DNA from: Rotaria sordida
Lineage: Eukaryota; Rotifera; Eurotatoria; Philodinida; Philodinidae
Direction of reading: 5' to 3'
Assembly (NCBI GenBank): GCA_905250125.1
Contig: CAJNOL010001174.1
Location: 1 to 64,000, forward strand
Length of the DNA stretch: 64,000 nt
In this document: positions 11,071 through 23,763 of the stretch, one piece after another
Layout of the letters: every line of letters begins with the position of its first letter
How positions within the stretch are numbered: the first letter of the stretch is position 1
The notes under the pieces: generated by a model
Databases searched by the model: none
What the model was told of the DNA's origin: nothing
The model's input: only the letters and a program-made list of their open reading frames with translations
Position numbers and translations under genes: made by a program

Positions 11071-13810
11071 TCTAGAAATATAAAATTATTGGATAAAAGT
11101 TTTATGATGATTGCATTTTCGATTGTCTTTTTTTTTTTTTACTTTTCTGCATATTGTAAAGAAATGATAAGGATTCTTTCTTCTTTTTTTTTTTTTCTCT
11201 CTATATATTCGATTGCGTAAACACGAGAACTATGTAATGAACATAGAATTTTTGCATGTACAATAATGAACAGATATCTTTAATTCAGATTTTATAGGGA
11301 ATAAATGCCTAATGAACCGAAAAATTGTCTCGAGTATCTATTACTCACTCTAATATATATATATATATATTTATTTGTATAAGTGAGACAGAGAGTGAGT
11401 TGGTAGATTGAAGATTGATTAATAGAGCGAATATTATATCGATGGACAATGGACCACAAAAGGGAACCCCAATTTATAAAGTGAATAAGCGAATGGGAGG
11501 GAAAGAAAAGAACAGAGAGAAAATAGCTGATGTATCCACAGTTAGTTTATTGACTCAACTAAATGAGAAGGACTGTTCAGCCACGGGCCAAAAAAAAAGG
11601 AGAGACAGAAAGAATAATACATGGTATCACGTCTCCCTCTTTCTCTCTCTCCGTTATACATATCACACAGATGGAAGCAGACAATTGTATATGTATATTA
11701 TTCTCTGGGCACTATTTTATAGAAAAATAATGACTGTGTCAATCAGCAAAAAAAAACTATATAATGGGATATGATAAACAACCCTTCATTTCAACTATTC
11801 AACAGCGATACAAATGGTGATAATGACGAGTCTTTCTCGATTAAGTGAAATATGACGTATCAATCTGTTACACAAATAACTTCTTTTTTTGCTTTAAATA
11901 TTGAGAAGGCCCTTAGTATATAAATAGTTCAATCATGCATTACTGATTGCATTAGTTTGTTTCGTTTGACATCGTATTTTACATTATTTAAAATATTAAA
12001 TGAAGTAAAAAAAATAAACTGTAAACATGATATTAGTTATTTTACAAGTGTTAAATACAATTCATATGAACAGCAAAAGAAGAAAAAAAACGAAGAGTAG
12101 AAACAACCTGAACAGTATCAAGGTTATTACATACATCAGTAATATATTTATGGCGAACATATGCATAAAAAAAATGTTACGTAAAATCTAGTACTATCGT
12201 CATTTGTTGAGAGAGAGTAAGTATGTTTATCTCCTCAACTAATGATTATAGAGTAGTACTGTTGTCGTAATAGGTAAATGAAAGATTAGGATAGCATACA
12301 TATGTGAGTTACGATGAAAAGTCAAAGTCAATCATATATTTGAACTCTCTGTCTTAACGAGATCAACCATTATATGAATAAAGAAAAAGAAATGATGAAA
12401 CACCTGTAGACATGTTTGACATTGAGACTACTTTATTGCATAGGCAGCAAAATCTCTTTTACTTTTTTTTTTTTTTTTTACTTCAACGTCTCAAAATAAA
12501 TATGATATACAAAGAAAAAAAAATCAACTACAATTACATCAAGATTTATCTAGTTGTCTTACGTCAATAAATATAATTGAGAGGAAAAAGAAAAACAAAG
12601 ACAAACATGCAATCACTTATTTATTCATATATTTTCAAGGTTTATTTGTTAAAACTATAGAATAAAAAGAAGATATTCAATCTAATGAGAATATTATTCG
12701 AAATGCAAGTGAGTATATTATAATTGTCCCGATGGGAAAGAATGAAAGATACTCTTCAGACATATTTGAAAAAGCACTTACGAAATTCGTTGCTTTGTTT
12801 GAAAGAATAGATGAATTGACGATATTAATTTGTTAAAAAATGTTTATAATAGGTGTTGATATGGAATAAATATTAAAACAGGTGTATAAGAAATATAGCA
12901 AATGAACACTATATAAGCAATCGATTTAATATCGACATCGCTTCGTTGACTACATTTACCGTTGAGTACTTTACCTTCTTTTTATTTTCTCTCTCCCTCT
13001 TTTTCCGTTTACTATATGTCACCTATTAAAATATTTTTCTTTTTTCCGCGTCTTAACGTTTCTAGTGTATACAAACAGTGAACAAAGCAAGGAAATGGGA
13101 AAAAATAGCGGTAAAACATGTCGTTAGTTTAATTCAAGGTTCTTTTTCTTTTTTTCAATGAGTATATTGATCATATTGAATAATTTATGAAATACATATT
13201 CGCTCGTGTTAATCTATGAAAAAAAAATAAAATAAAACAGAAAAAAAAAAGAAATGACGAGGACATAAAGCAGTCTCTTTAATGACGACATAAATAACAA
13301 TACAGATGGACATTTTTTTTCATAAGAATGTAGATAATGTACATTTGACGTCTTGTTCTTTTTCTATTATTCTTAAATGCAAGGTTATTTCCGTTATTCT
13401 GTCGCTATCGATCGTCAATTGGTACTTAAGAAGAGAAAAAAAAAATCCCCAATTGATTATATATCTTATAAAGCGATATTGAATTGGTGAACTGTTTGTT
13501 GCATCATCTCTATATCGTTTAATTTGGTCTTTCTTCTTCTTCTTCCTCATATAAATGATCAAATTTGACAAGTTGCTAATATAGATGAATATATATTTAG
13601 ATAGGTCATGAAATTAGTTGATGCCATAGATAAGAATTTAAAATAAATAACTTAACATATTGATTGTTTTTGAACAGTATAGTTTCTTCTTTTTCTATAT
13701 GTTTATATAAAAAGACGAGAAATTATTGAATTTACGTAAGATGAATGAAGTGACAGGTTGTGAGTGAATCACATAACCACATTTTTAGCACTTGAATATA
13801 TGAAACAGAC

Positions 13811-13843
<33 letters not shown>

Positions 13844-14217
13844 TCTAGTTTAATGGCTTCATGTTATTATCGTTTAATGTATGTGTGTGTAAGTTGCATA
13901 ATGCCATCAATTTATCAGAATTTAAAATTGTACATAGCAACATGAAAAGTATATTTCTATGAAATTTGGCCAATTTAATCTGTTGCGTGTACATTTATTC
14001 TCTTGTCCAATTTTCATTATTTTAGAAACATTTTATATAAATGTTAAGAAGCTACTGTTCTATATATCAAAGAAAAAAGAGCATATATGTAATATGATCG
14101 ATAGACAACTGACAAAAAATGAGATAAGATGTTTTCGGATCATCAACTATCATAGTAAAAAGAAAAAAGAAAGAGTAACAGTGATGAAATCACAACTAAA
14201 AAAAAAATTTTTTATCA
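11071..14217. other. Divergent intergenic region between the Toll-like receptor and the ATPase beta gene
   Basis: About 3.1 kb separates two genes that point away from each other, so both promoters should lie here. I see only A/T-rich DNA, an (AT)n run near 11352-11370, a T-run near 12460-12480 and an A-run of 26 at 13811-13836. Open frames such as 11415-11774 and 13959-14231 show no recognisable domain and are not called. Confidence 0.4.
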
Positions 14218-17200
14218 ATGAATTCCAATGAAGAAACATTCGAAAATACATTTTTATCGAATTTATATATTGTTCGACCACGAACATTACTTCGATCACC
14301 ATTATATCCAATAAAAGATAATCGAGATGATATTTATATTAAAGATGGTTCTTTAACAGGTTTAGATTATTTATCTAACATACGAAATTATTTATGGAAT
14401 CGAGAAACAAAACGTTTTTGTGCTCGAGATGGTCTTGAATGGGCTAAATTTGGTTGTTGTTATTTTATTTATTTATTTACATTGGGTATTCTTTTTTCTG
14501 CACTTGTTATTATTTATATGTTATTGCTTGATAAAAAAACACCAAGAAGACTTGGTAATGATAGTGCAATAGCATTTGATGGTGGAATTAATCCAGGTAA
14601 TCGAATTTATAAACAATGCTATGAAACATTATAGAATCATTAAACGGAAGGTGATTCTCTACAACTTTTCACAGCACTATATACACATCATTCAAGACAA
14701 TATCGTAGAAAAAAAAACGTAAATACATAAGAATTCTCATCAATGCCTATTATTTCGTTAAATAATGTGCGAATTCAATAGTTAGATTACAAGTAACGTT
14801 CATCGTCAAGCGATTCACTTAGCCCTAGACTGATAGAATACATGTACGGAAGGAATAGCATAAAAAGCTACATTAAAAAAGTAATACGCAACATTGATAA
14901 TATGACCAGTATACCTTAGGCGACCAGAAAACTTAATTTGGAGAATTCTCACTCTAAGTAAAGATGATGCATTTACAAATTTAATTTTTTTTTATCGTTT
15001 TTGTTTAATTTTTTTTTTGCTTTTATGAATATACATAGCGCCTAATAAGATTAGACAACAATACGATTTTTTTATAATTATATTGGCGCTATTTGTACGT
15101 ACAAAAATATGAATTATATTATTCATAAAATTTGAGTTTTATTAATCAATATTTTATGCTTAAATTCACGCATTAATTCTAAACTATTAATAAATTAGAT
15201 ATTCATTGATACAACATTGCACAATCAATCTTACAATAATGAATAATTTAAACGATTTCTTTAAATCCATACTGCTCATTTGGTCTGACTCTCACTAATT
15301 AAATGCTTGTGTAAGTAAGCCGTTTTACATCACTACCCAAATTATAGTTATTCCATTGACATTTTACCCATGATTATTATGGGTTCATTTACATCAGTCT
15401 TTAGATGGTCATTTGTACCATAGTTACCGGAATAGTTGTTTGTACCATGATTGCTATATGGTCACTTGTGCCATAGTTATGTGGTCGTTTCTACCAAAAA
15501 AATGACCGTTTGTGCCATAGTTACATGCTCATTTGTACCATAGTTACCTAGTTAATTTTAGTAAAAAAATGGCCGTTCGTGCCAAAAGAATGGTCACTTG
15601 TGCCAAAAAAATGGCCATTTGTGGCACGAAAATGGTCACTTGTGCCAAAAAAGTGGTCGTTTATGCCATAAAAATGGTCACGTGTGCCAAAAAAATGGCC
15701 ATTTTGACTGCGTTACCGACAGACAGACAGACAGACACAGGTGAATTTCGGTTTCTAGACGCTAGCCTTTCAGTCTTGGGAATAGAAAGAAAATCTTATT
15801 TTATTGGCTTTGCGCGCCATTCGAAATACATATTTATTTTTATTTTAACGATCACATAGTTACCATATGGTAACCATACGTGTTACAGACAGACAGACAG
15901 ACACAGGCGAATTTCCGTTTCTAGACCCTATACTTTCAGTCTAGGGAACAGAATTACCAAATCGATATTTTCAAAACGAGGCGCCCTCTACAAAAAACCA
16001 GAAGACTATTGTTGAAAAGTAGAAAGGATTCACTGGCAGTTTCGTTCGCAGAAGCGTTTGTTAATTTCTTCTAATCAAGGACTCATAAGTAAAATTTCCT
16101 GACAAGTGCTTTAAAAAGAAAATCAAGAAATATTATCACAGGTATTTTATATTATTAATCTTTTAATCAACATTATTATAGGTTGAAGTACGATTGGAGA
16201 TAAAAGATTTGAAATTTCACTAATATCATCTTCTTGAGATGAAGTCATTGGAAAATTTTATGTACAAAAAAAAAAATTCTAGTTTTGGACAAAAAAAACA
16301 AAATCAATAGGAGAAGCAACTTATTTTCCTATCGGTTGTTAAGTTAACCCTATACCTTCTTGGTCACTGAAATGACCATTAGTAGAACACTTGCAGAAAC
16401 TAAAGAAAGTATCGGATTCAGAAATGATACGAAACCTTGTTTGTAGTAAATTTCATGAGCTATTGATTGATAAAAAGAGTGTTTGTTTTCATCGTTCCGT
16501 CTTTGAAATATCTAGTCTGGAAAATCGATGATTTTGAAAAAAAACAACAAAATCAAATTTTTTAAAACAAAATGTTATCTTTTCAAAAGTTTCAGGACAG
16601 CTGCACGAATAAAAAAAATGCGAAGGCATACGATTGATCATGCTGCCATTATAGAGCAAATGAAGAACAAAGTTGTTAGATGTATTATAAATATCAACTA
16701 ATGAAAAGTTGAAATAGTATTTATTATGAATAAAATTTCTTCAGAGATTACAAAATGATTCAAAGCAAAATAGACTTCCCTTTCTCCAACACATGATCAC
16801 TGGATCAATCAAATTCCCCTACTCTAGAAACAGGATATTCCGTGGATTAGATCTTACTATTGGCATATCAAAAGGGCTAATACTCTACTTATAAAGTTAT
16901 TTTATCCATGGATCTTTTAGAACCGTTATAAAGGGTAAAAAGTTGATCTAATCCGAAAAAAACGATCTTCTTTTTTTTTTGGCTTTTCTTATTGGTTAAA
17001 TATATCGCTAAGACTTTACATGAAGAAAATACAACAAAATAGAAGAAATCAGGAGAGAATTGTGAAAACCAGTTTCTGGTACCAGTAGATTTTTTCACGA
17101 GCAGAAAGGCTCAAAAATCAGGATTCTACTGGACAAATCCAGGAGGCTTGATCATCCCGGTTAAATTTTTGAATTCATAATTGAAGGAGGATTATTTAGA

Positions 17201-18411
17201 ACATAGAATAGATATATTTTTGTAATGTTCGATATGATTGAATTGTAATTATAGATATTTGATCAAATAGTTTTTTGTTCTGGAAATTATTCAAATAATC
17301 AGTGAATATCATGAATCGTTACATAAAAAGTTTACAACCTCCTTCGGAGCTTCATTGCTCCAATAAAATACAAGCATTTAAACAGATGAAAAGTTTACCA
17401 AACACTTCGGTGATATGTTTGTTGTCACTAAACTAAATAAATATTACTGCAAGGATAATGAGATAGAGATAAACTTATAGTTTAGTTTATGAAAAAAAAA
17501 ATACGAACATTCTAATGTAAACACAAATTTATGTAAAACTTTCTACTGTATTTCTCGTGTGAACCGTGCTACGAAAAGTGGTATATCATTTGTTTGGATT
17601 ATAACTACATGTTTGAATCTTTTCTTACAAACAGAAAAAAAATGAAAATCATCTTACTCGTATTGAATGTTGAAAGAAAAAACAACCTATTAATCATTCA
17701 TATTTTTTAGGTCTTGGTTTTCGACCACAATTATATATGGATCGTTCAATAATAAAATGGCGTAGTTCACGTAAACTAGGTCGTGAATCAACTGGTGAAA
17801 TAATTGATAATATACAAGAATGGGGTAAACTCCATACTGTTAAAGATCAATTTTATCAACAAATGATCGATTGTGCTACGATACCACGTCATTTATTAAT
17901 AAATTATTTTCGTCAAGGTCTTTCATGTATGTTTTTTGTTACTGATGTAAAACCAGGTCCTAATCCATGTTCTAAACCAAAAAGTTTTGGTTATAATAAA
18001 GGTCGTCCATGTGTTCTTATTAAATTAAATCGAATATTTGGTTGGATACCAGAACCTTATCAATCAAAAGAAGAAGTACCAATTGAAATTCGTCATTTAT
18101 GGCAACCAATTATGAAAAATTTTATATTAATTAAATGTTTTGGACAATATCCAACAGATCAAGATCTTATTTATCAAGTTGATCATATATCAATATTAGG
18201 TAATAAAGCAATTGGTGGTATACCAACATATTATTATCCATTTTTAAATCAACCTGGTTATCGACAACCATATGTATGGGCACAATTTATTAAAATAGAA
18301 TCAAATGTTTTATTAAATATTATATGTCGTGCATATGCAAGAAATATTCGTCATAGTACAGATATTGAAGATATGACTGGTGCTGTGCATTTTGAAATAT
18401 TTTTTGAATAG
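14218..18411 (+). CDS. ATP1B: Na+/K+-ATPase beta subunit
   Basis: Exons 14218..14596 and 17711..18411 join as NP-GLGFRP to give 359 residues. This is the accessory type II membrane glycoprotein that chaperones the P-type ATPase alpha subunit to the plasma membrane. There is a cytosolic N-terminus with FCARDGLEWAKFG just before a single transmembrane helix near residues 82-104. The extracellular part has NPGLGFRP, the family block CSKPKSFGYNKGRPC, LIKLNRIFGW, and the C-terminal YYPF/ICRAYARNI region. Length is slightly above the usual 300-320. The split at PG|LGFRP is joined across a 3.1-kb intron filled with repeats. A gastric H+/K+-type beta cannot be excluded from sequence alone but is unlikely in an invertebrate. 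Confidence 0.92.
15390..15710 (+). repeat. 21-bp minisatellite in the ATPase beta intron
   Basis: About twelve or more degenerate copies of a unit close to TGGTCACTTGTGCCAAAAAA. The 3' half is regular at 21 bp and the 5' half is more diverged (CATTTGTACCATAGTTAC variants). Because 21 is divisible by three, one frame stays open as a heptad-like M(V/A)TCAKK repeat (within 15533-15859), but this is a by-product and not a gene. Confidence 0.7.
15710..15960 (+). repeat. Duplicated CAGACAGACAGACACAGG module
   Basis: Two copies, about 15716-15785 and 15888-15955, share (CAGA)n followed by CACAGGYGAATTTC, GTTTCTAGAC and CTTTCAGTCT. They directly follow the 21-bp minisatellite and are about 170 bp apart. 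A palindromic GTTACCATATGGTAAC lies between them near 15859. They could be the repeated ends of a small transposon. The family is not recognised. Confidence 0.55.
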
Positions 18412-18497
18412 TATGACTGTTTTATTAATCAAAAAAGAAAACACAATTTATACACGAACCAAAAAACAGCAAAAACAACAAGTCAAGAATAAAGAAG

Positions 18498-21400
18498 TCA
18501 AAATTTGAATTTCATTTTTTTAGCTGCATCACTACCGCTACTACCACCTCCTTTAGTATTTGTATCTGTTTGTTTACTTTTACGTTTCTAGAAAAAGAAA
18601 ATAGATGATTAAAGAAATAAAAATTTTTTTTTTTGTTTTGTTGTTTTAAAATTTCAAACAAACCTTATTTTGTTTATTTAAATGATCTGAAACCATATCA
18701 CTAAGATCTTCTTTAGCTAATTCTTTATCTTTTAATTCTTGTCGATAACGTGCTTCAAGTGCTTGACTATTCATATCAAGTTCATCTGGATTAAGTGCAA
18801 TATCAACACCACCGGATGTTTCAGTTCGAATTGTAGATGATGATTGACCCATTTGATCTTTTCGTATAGCTTGAAAATCATAAACACGATTTGTTGATAA
18901 TAAAGATGATTGTCCAACACCAACATTTTTTTCAGGTAAAACTGTATAAAGTGCTGGTGTTATATCACCATCCATTTCAGCATGAAAACGAGATTTACGT
19001 AATTCGAACTAAATTAAAAAAATTAATTAAGAATATTTCATTGAATAGAAAATATTAAAGGTTCTCTGCAAGAATAAAATTGATCAAACTTAAATCTTTA
19101 CCACAAAATGGTGAGAAAAAAAAAATTTTTTTTAAGTAGTTCTTCAAAAACTGTTGGACTTCCTTACGATTCCGAACCTTATTTGTCCAATCGGACTGAA
19201 ATTTTTTTCTATAGATACAAAATCTCAGCGGTATTATTTAGTTTTTTTAAAAATAACGCTGAGATTTTGTTTCAAATACGTCCAAAAAAAAAAGATATTA
19301 GTCGAATCGAACAAAGTAAGACAAGGATCATAAGCAGATCCAATGATTTTTGTAATTAGATATTCAATTTTCTCAATTGAATTTGAAGATTTTATATATC
19401 CAACTATTTCACAAAAAAATATGAAAAAATCAATTAATCTATAAATCCAATATGGATTCTTCATTCAAACATTTAGACTATTAGTTAACTACAAAACTAT
19501 GCTGGTATAATGTGATCAGTCGAATGTGTTTGCAAATTCGTCAGCAAAAAGTACTAGCCAACTCGATCAGATATGGTTTCTCACCGAAATTTCAACATGC
19601 TTTCTTTTTTGTCACATGGCTACTAATCCGTTGCTCTATGCTCATCAATTGCTGCTAACGACTGAGGCTTATACACTTCTCTAAAACGTGCATATTACTG
19701 TCTGGACTGAAAGAATTTCTTTATCGTTTCTGCTGATAATGAACGATCACTAAACATTCGAAGGTCTTTATGGCAGAATGGTAGAACATGATTTTGTTAT
19801 TTACACAGAATAAAACGATTGGTTTCACTACAATGTGAATATCATCTCATAGGATAATAAATTCAACAGTCTCTCTTTAGGACAATACTAAAGAACTTTA
19901 TCAAAAAGGACACAAATGTTAAATTCATTACCTGTTGTGGTGTTTCTGTACCAAGTATTGATGATTGTGTACCTAGAAAAAAAAATAAAATTTATTTAAA
20001 AAAAAAAACAAAATTAAGAAAAACAATTAACTAACCACTTGGTGTAACAAAACCTTCACTTCCATGTGGTGTTTGAAATCCAGCTGGATGTATATTTTGT
20101 TCTTGTTCTGTTGTAGGATGATGATGATGTACATGATGATGAGCATGTTCACTAGCTGTTGGTGCACTTATTTGTCCTTCAGTTGTTGTTTCACCATCAA
20201 GACCTGTATCATCTGTTGTTTCTTCTTCATCTGATGAACTAACTGCTTCTTGTTCTTGTTCTTCTTCTTCAATTTCTCCCCAATAATTTTTATCAATATG
20301 TTCTTCTTCATTCATACTACGTATATAAGCAAATTGATTTGTACCAAATACATCACCATATAATGGTCGACCATGTTCATCAACAGGTGGTTTACCCCAA
20401 CCACCACTATGATAACCAAATTGACAACCTTCTGGTATAGGTGCATTTAAACCAGGTATTTTTAAATTAGGATAACTTGGTGGTGGTCCATAACGTTGCA
20501 TAGCAATTAACCATGGTGGTGGATATTTATCAGCTGTTGGTCCAACTGGTATACCAAGTGCAACACGTAATTCTTCACTTAAAATACCTGGTTTTTTATC
20601 TTTTAAACGTGTTTCATTTTCTTTTCCTTCATAATATAAATCACCATGTATTGACATTCGTGGTTTTGTTTGCCAACGAAAAAAAGCATCATGTAATTTT
20701 TGATAATCAATATCAATTTTTCCTAATTTCGGACGAACTTTTTCACGCATTTTTTGTTTTAATGTTTTATTTTGTTCTTTTTCTTGTAGAGCTTCACGCA
20801 TTTCCATAATACCCGTACGACGTATAAAATCAGGTAATTGGAATGGTGGTTTTTCTATACCACGTTTACCTTGTAAATATTTACGTTTAGCACACCAATG
20901 ACGTGGTACAGGAACTGTATTACGTGTAGCCTAGAATATTTTTAAAAAAAAATTTTTTTTTTTTTTGTTAATTTATAATTGACAAAAAAAAAGGAACAAA
21001 GAAAACTTACTTTAAGATGAACAAGTAATTTAGGATCTTTAGCTGTAACATCAAACATTTCAACAACATCAGGTCTTACAACAAGTTGTTTTAATTGTGC
21101 AACACTAAGACGTGTTTCACGTTTCATTTGTTTTTTTGATTTTTTTTTTTGTTCATCATCATCTAAATCTTTTTTCTTTTTATCATAATTAATTGTTTCT
21201 TTATCATCATCGTCATCATCATCATTTTCTTCCAAATTTGTTTTATCACGTGGTAAAAGTGTTTTAGGTGCAAGAACTTTTTTACCATATTTATTATAAT
21301 AATATTCATTATTATTATCATCATTATTTTGATCTAATTTAAAATTTTCAAATACTTTAACAAAATGTGTATAATAACCATCTCCACGTTTTATTGGAAG

Positions 21401-22889
21401 ATCTTCAGGAACATAATCAATTTCAACACTTGTTGTATTATTATCATTATCATCATCATCGGATCCAGATTTTTTTTTCTTTTTTTTATCATCAATTTTA
21501 TTATTTTCTTTTGCTAATGAATCAGAGGATGTTATTGATGAAGGAGTAGTAGTAGTAGTAGGTTTACTCTTTTTTTTAGCACGCCGACGACGACGTCGTT
21601 TTTCAACATCTTTTTTAGCTTTTCGTGATAAATTATTTTGAGATGTTATTTCTTCATCAGATTCATCATAATAATCATCATTTTGTTCAATACCAGAATC
21701 AGTTTGATGACCAGCACCACCACCACCACTGCTATGTAATTTTGTTACACGATCTTCTTCATGCTGATTATCACGAAATTTTAAGACACGTTCCATTGTT
21801 GATGGAAGACGAACATCATCCTATTTAATCATTAAAAAAAGTTTTTTCTTTTTTTTAAATCAGAAAAAAATGAAACAAACCCTATTTGGCATAGCCATTA
21901 GAGGTGGAGGACCACCACTAAAATTTCGTCCTGGTAGAGACCAATCTAGAATATAGAATGAATGAGACATTTTTTTTTTCTTGTGTCAAAAAATTCTTAC
22001 CAAATGGTGGCAAATTATTATTCGATGAACTAAAATGAAAGAAGAAAAATGATTTTTATTTTAGGTGAATAGTTGATATATAAAAAACTGTTCATATAAC
22101 TTTGTCCTAGACGAAAAACTCAAATAAAATATTTAATTATACTATTCGATAAGAATTCGAGTTGTAAAGTTTATATACTCATATCTCAGGTTTCTTCGTA
22201 CTTCTAGCAGAAGATAGCCGACCGTTTAAGTATCAAACTATCACCAGTACAACGTGTATTATATCGAATGATTTGTCGGATTTGAGAGTCACATAGATAT
22301 ACATTTAAAAATGATAATCTATATTTTTTACGCATGCATAACGGCTCCCTAGGGGCCAGCTTTAAAGGATAACCAGGTATATCGAATCTCCGGAAAGTCA
22401 CTCGAGTTAGAAAAAAATTGAATATCTCCGCTACGACTCCAGCAAACGGACTGATCTTTTTATCAATAAGAGACATGTTCATACTTCAAATCTACACGGA
22501 CAAGATTTGAGAGAACCTTTGTTAAATATCATCAGTAACCTTAACAAAGTTTGCTCGAGCCGTAGTAGATCTCTCTGGATGTTCTTTTATGGATAGCTCC
22601 ATATAGAATTATTAAAAAGCACTGTAAATCAATAGAATTACATATTTAAAATATTCAAACACAATATATTAGATCCAGTATCAATTGTAGGGATCATACG
22701 ATTAAAAATTTATCTTAAAATATAAACTTATTCTTACGAAATAAATTCTAATAGTTTACATTGCATCAAAATAGTGAAAATCTTGTCGATACACTATCTC
22801 TCCTCAAAAAAACCATTCTTAACTTTATTCAAAAACAAAAAAAACAAATTTCAATTTACTTACGATGATGGCGGCTGTTGATATGACAT
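18498..22889 (-). CDS. SF3B2: Splicing factor 3B subunit 2 (SAP145)
   Basis: Eight exons (22864..22889, 22001..22029, 21881..21945, 21011..21820, 20036..20930, 19932..19972, 18664..19008, 18498..18587) sum to 2301 nt, giving 766 residues. SF3B2 is part of the U2 snRNP SF3b complex that clamps the branch site in the nucleus. Visible landmarks are a Lys/Arg/Asp-rich low-complexity N-terminal third, SVAQLKQLVVRPDVVEMFDV, VPVPRHWCAKRKYLQGKRG, the PSP-type block ending in FGYHSGGWGKPP, acidic and His-rich runs, and the C-terminal LYTVLPEK and VYDF motifs, ending KMKFKF. Human SF3B2 is about 895 residues and starts with a SAP domain. I see no SAP domain here, so the N-terminus is shorter. The gene is head-to-head with the EF-hand gene, 75 bp apart. 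Confidence 0.93.
19217..19270. repeat. Perfect 14-bp inverted repeat in an SF3B2 intron
   Basis: ACAAAATCTCAGCG at 19217-19230 is exactly complementary to CGCTGAGATTTTGT at 19257-19270, with a 26-bp A/T-rich loop. It sits in the 923-bp intron between the sixth and seventh exons. It may be the core of a small transposon. No function can be assigned. Confidence 0.5.
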
Positions 22890-22964
22890 TCTCTATTTGT
22901 TTTTTTTTGTTGCTTTTTAATAATCTGAAAAAGAGAAAAAAAAAACAAATTATTATTTTTAATT
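22890..22964. promoter_or_regulatory. Short shared promoter region between SF3B2 and the EF-hand gene
   Basis: Only 75 bp lie between the two divergent start codons. The sequence is T-rich on one side and A-rich on the other, with no clear TATA box. Both genes must be initiated from or very near this region, or within each other's first exon. Confidence 0.5.
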
Positions 22965-23763
22965 ATGAATGAAACAACAATTATTTCTAATATTCAAACA
23001 ACAGTAGAAAATCCTTTATCAAATATATCCTATCATCATGAAAAAATTTCAAATAAATTAATGAATACTGTTCCACCACGTCTTATGTCTGAAACAGTTC
23101 AAGATATTTTAAATACATTTATATTTTTTGATTTAAATGCAAATCAATTCATTGAAATAAATGAATTAAAACGTATACTTAATGCATTAAATTTTAAAAG
23201 AACAACTGATGAATGTCATGAAATAATTAATATATATGATTTAAATAATGATCAAATGATTGATTTTCATGAATTTATATTTGGTTTAGCTCGTTTAATT
23301 AAACATGATGTTTTTACATTAATTGATATACAACAAAGATTTAAGTAAATTAAATCTTTCTGCTTTTTTTTTCTTATTTGGAATCAAATATGAATTAGTT
23401 TTTTTGTTTTTGTTTTAAAGTAAATTTGATGATGATCAAGATGGTAAAATTACAATTACTACTTTACCAATATTATTACGTAAAGGTTTTGGTATATCAG
23501 TTAATGATCGTGAAATATTTGATTTACTTGCAAAATTTGATATAATTAATGAAACAACAAGAATATCATTTGAAAAATTTATTCGTATGCTTCAATTTGC
23601 TGTTCGACAAGGTGAAAAATTACAAGCACCAGAATATATGAAAAAATTAAATCATCGTTGTGGACCAGCATTAAGAAATATTCATTATAATGATATGAAA
23701 TTACTTAAAAAAAGAATGGGAGGATATCTTTCATCATCTATGGACGACACAATAAATAAATGA
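22965..23763 (+). CDS. EF-hand calcium-binding protein (calmodulin/centrin-like)
   Basis: Exons 22965..23344 and 23421..23763 join in phase (QRF-NKFDDD) to 240 residues. Three 12-residue EF loops are visible: DLNANQFIEINE (56-67), DLNNDQMIDFHE (92-103) and DDDQDGKITITT (130-141). Loops 1 and 2 end in the usual Glu. Loop 3 ends in Thr, and loops 1 and 2 lack the usual Gly at position 6, so calcium affinity may be altered. A fourth, degenerate EF region is likely near 165-180. The N-terminal 45 residues are unstructured and polar. No closer family assignment is supported. It could be a calcineurin-B-like or calmodulin-like sensor. Confidence 0.8.

Noticed and set aside
11415-11774. 119-residue open frame between the Toll-like receptor and the ATPase beta gene
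   Set aside because: Lys/Arg/Ser-rich without a domain, splice partner or start context. It fits chance in A/T-rich DNA.
15533-15859. 108-residue frame with an MVTCAKK repeat
   Set aside because: It is produced by the 21-bp minisatellite and lies in an intron.
19770-19790. GGCAGAATGGTAGAAC, a tRNA D-arm-like word
   Set aside because: No matching acceptor stem, anticodon arm or T-arm could be found around it.
22204-22482. 92-residue minus-strand open frame in the first long intron of SF3B2
   Set aside because: It lies wholly inside an intron whose flanking exons join in phase, and no family is recognised. It is perhaps a repeat fragment containing the palindrome GGCTCCCTAGGGGCC.
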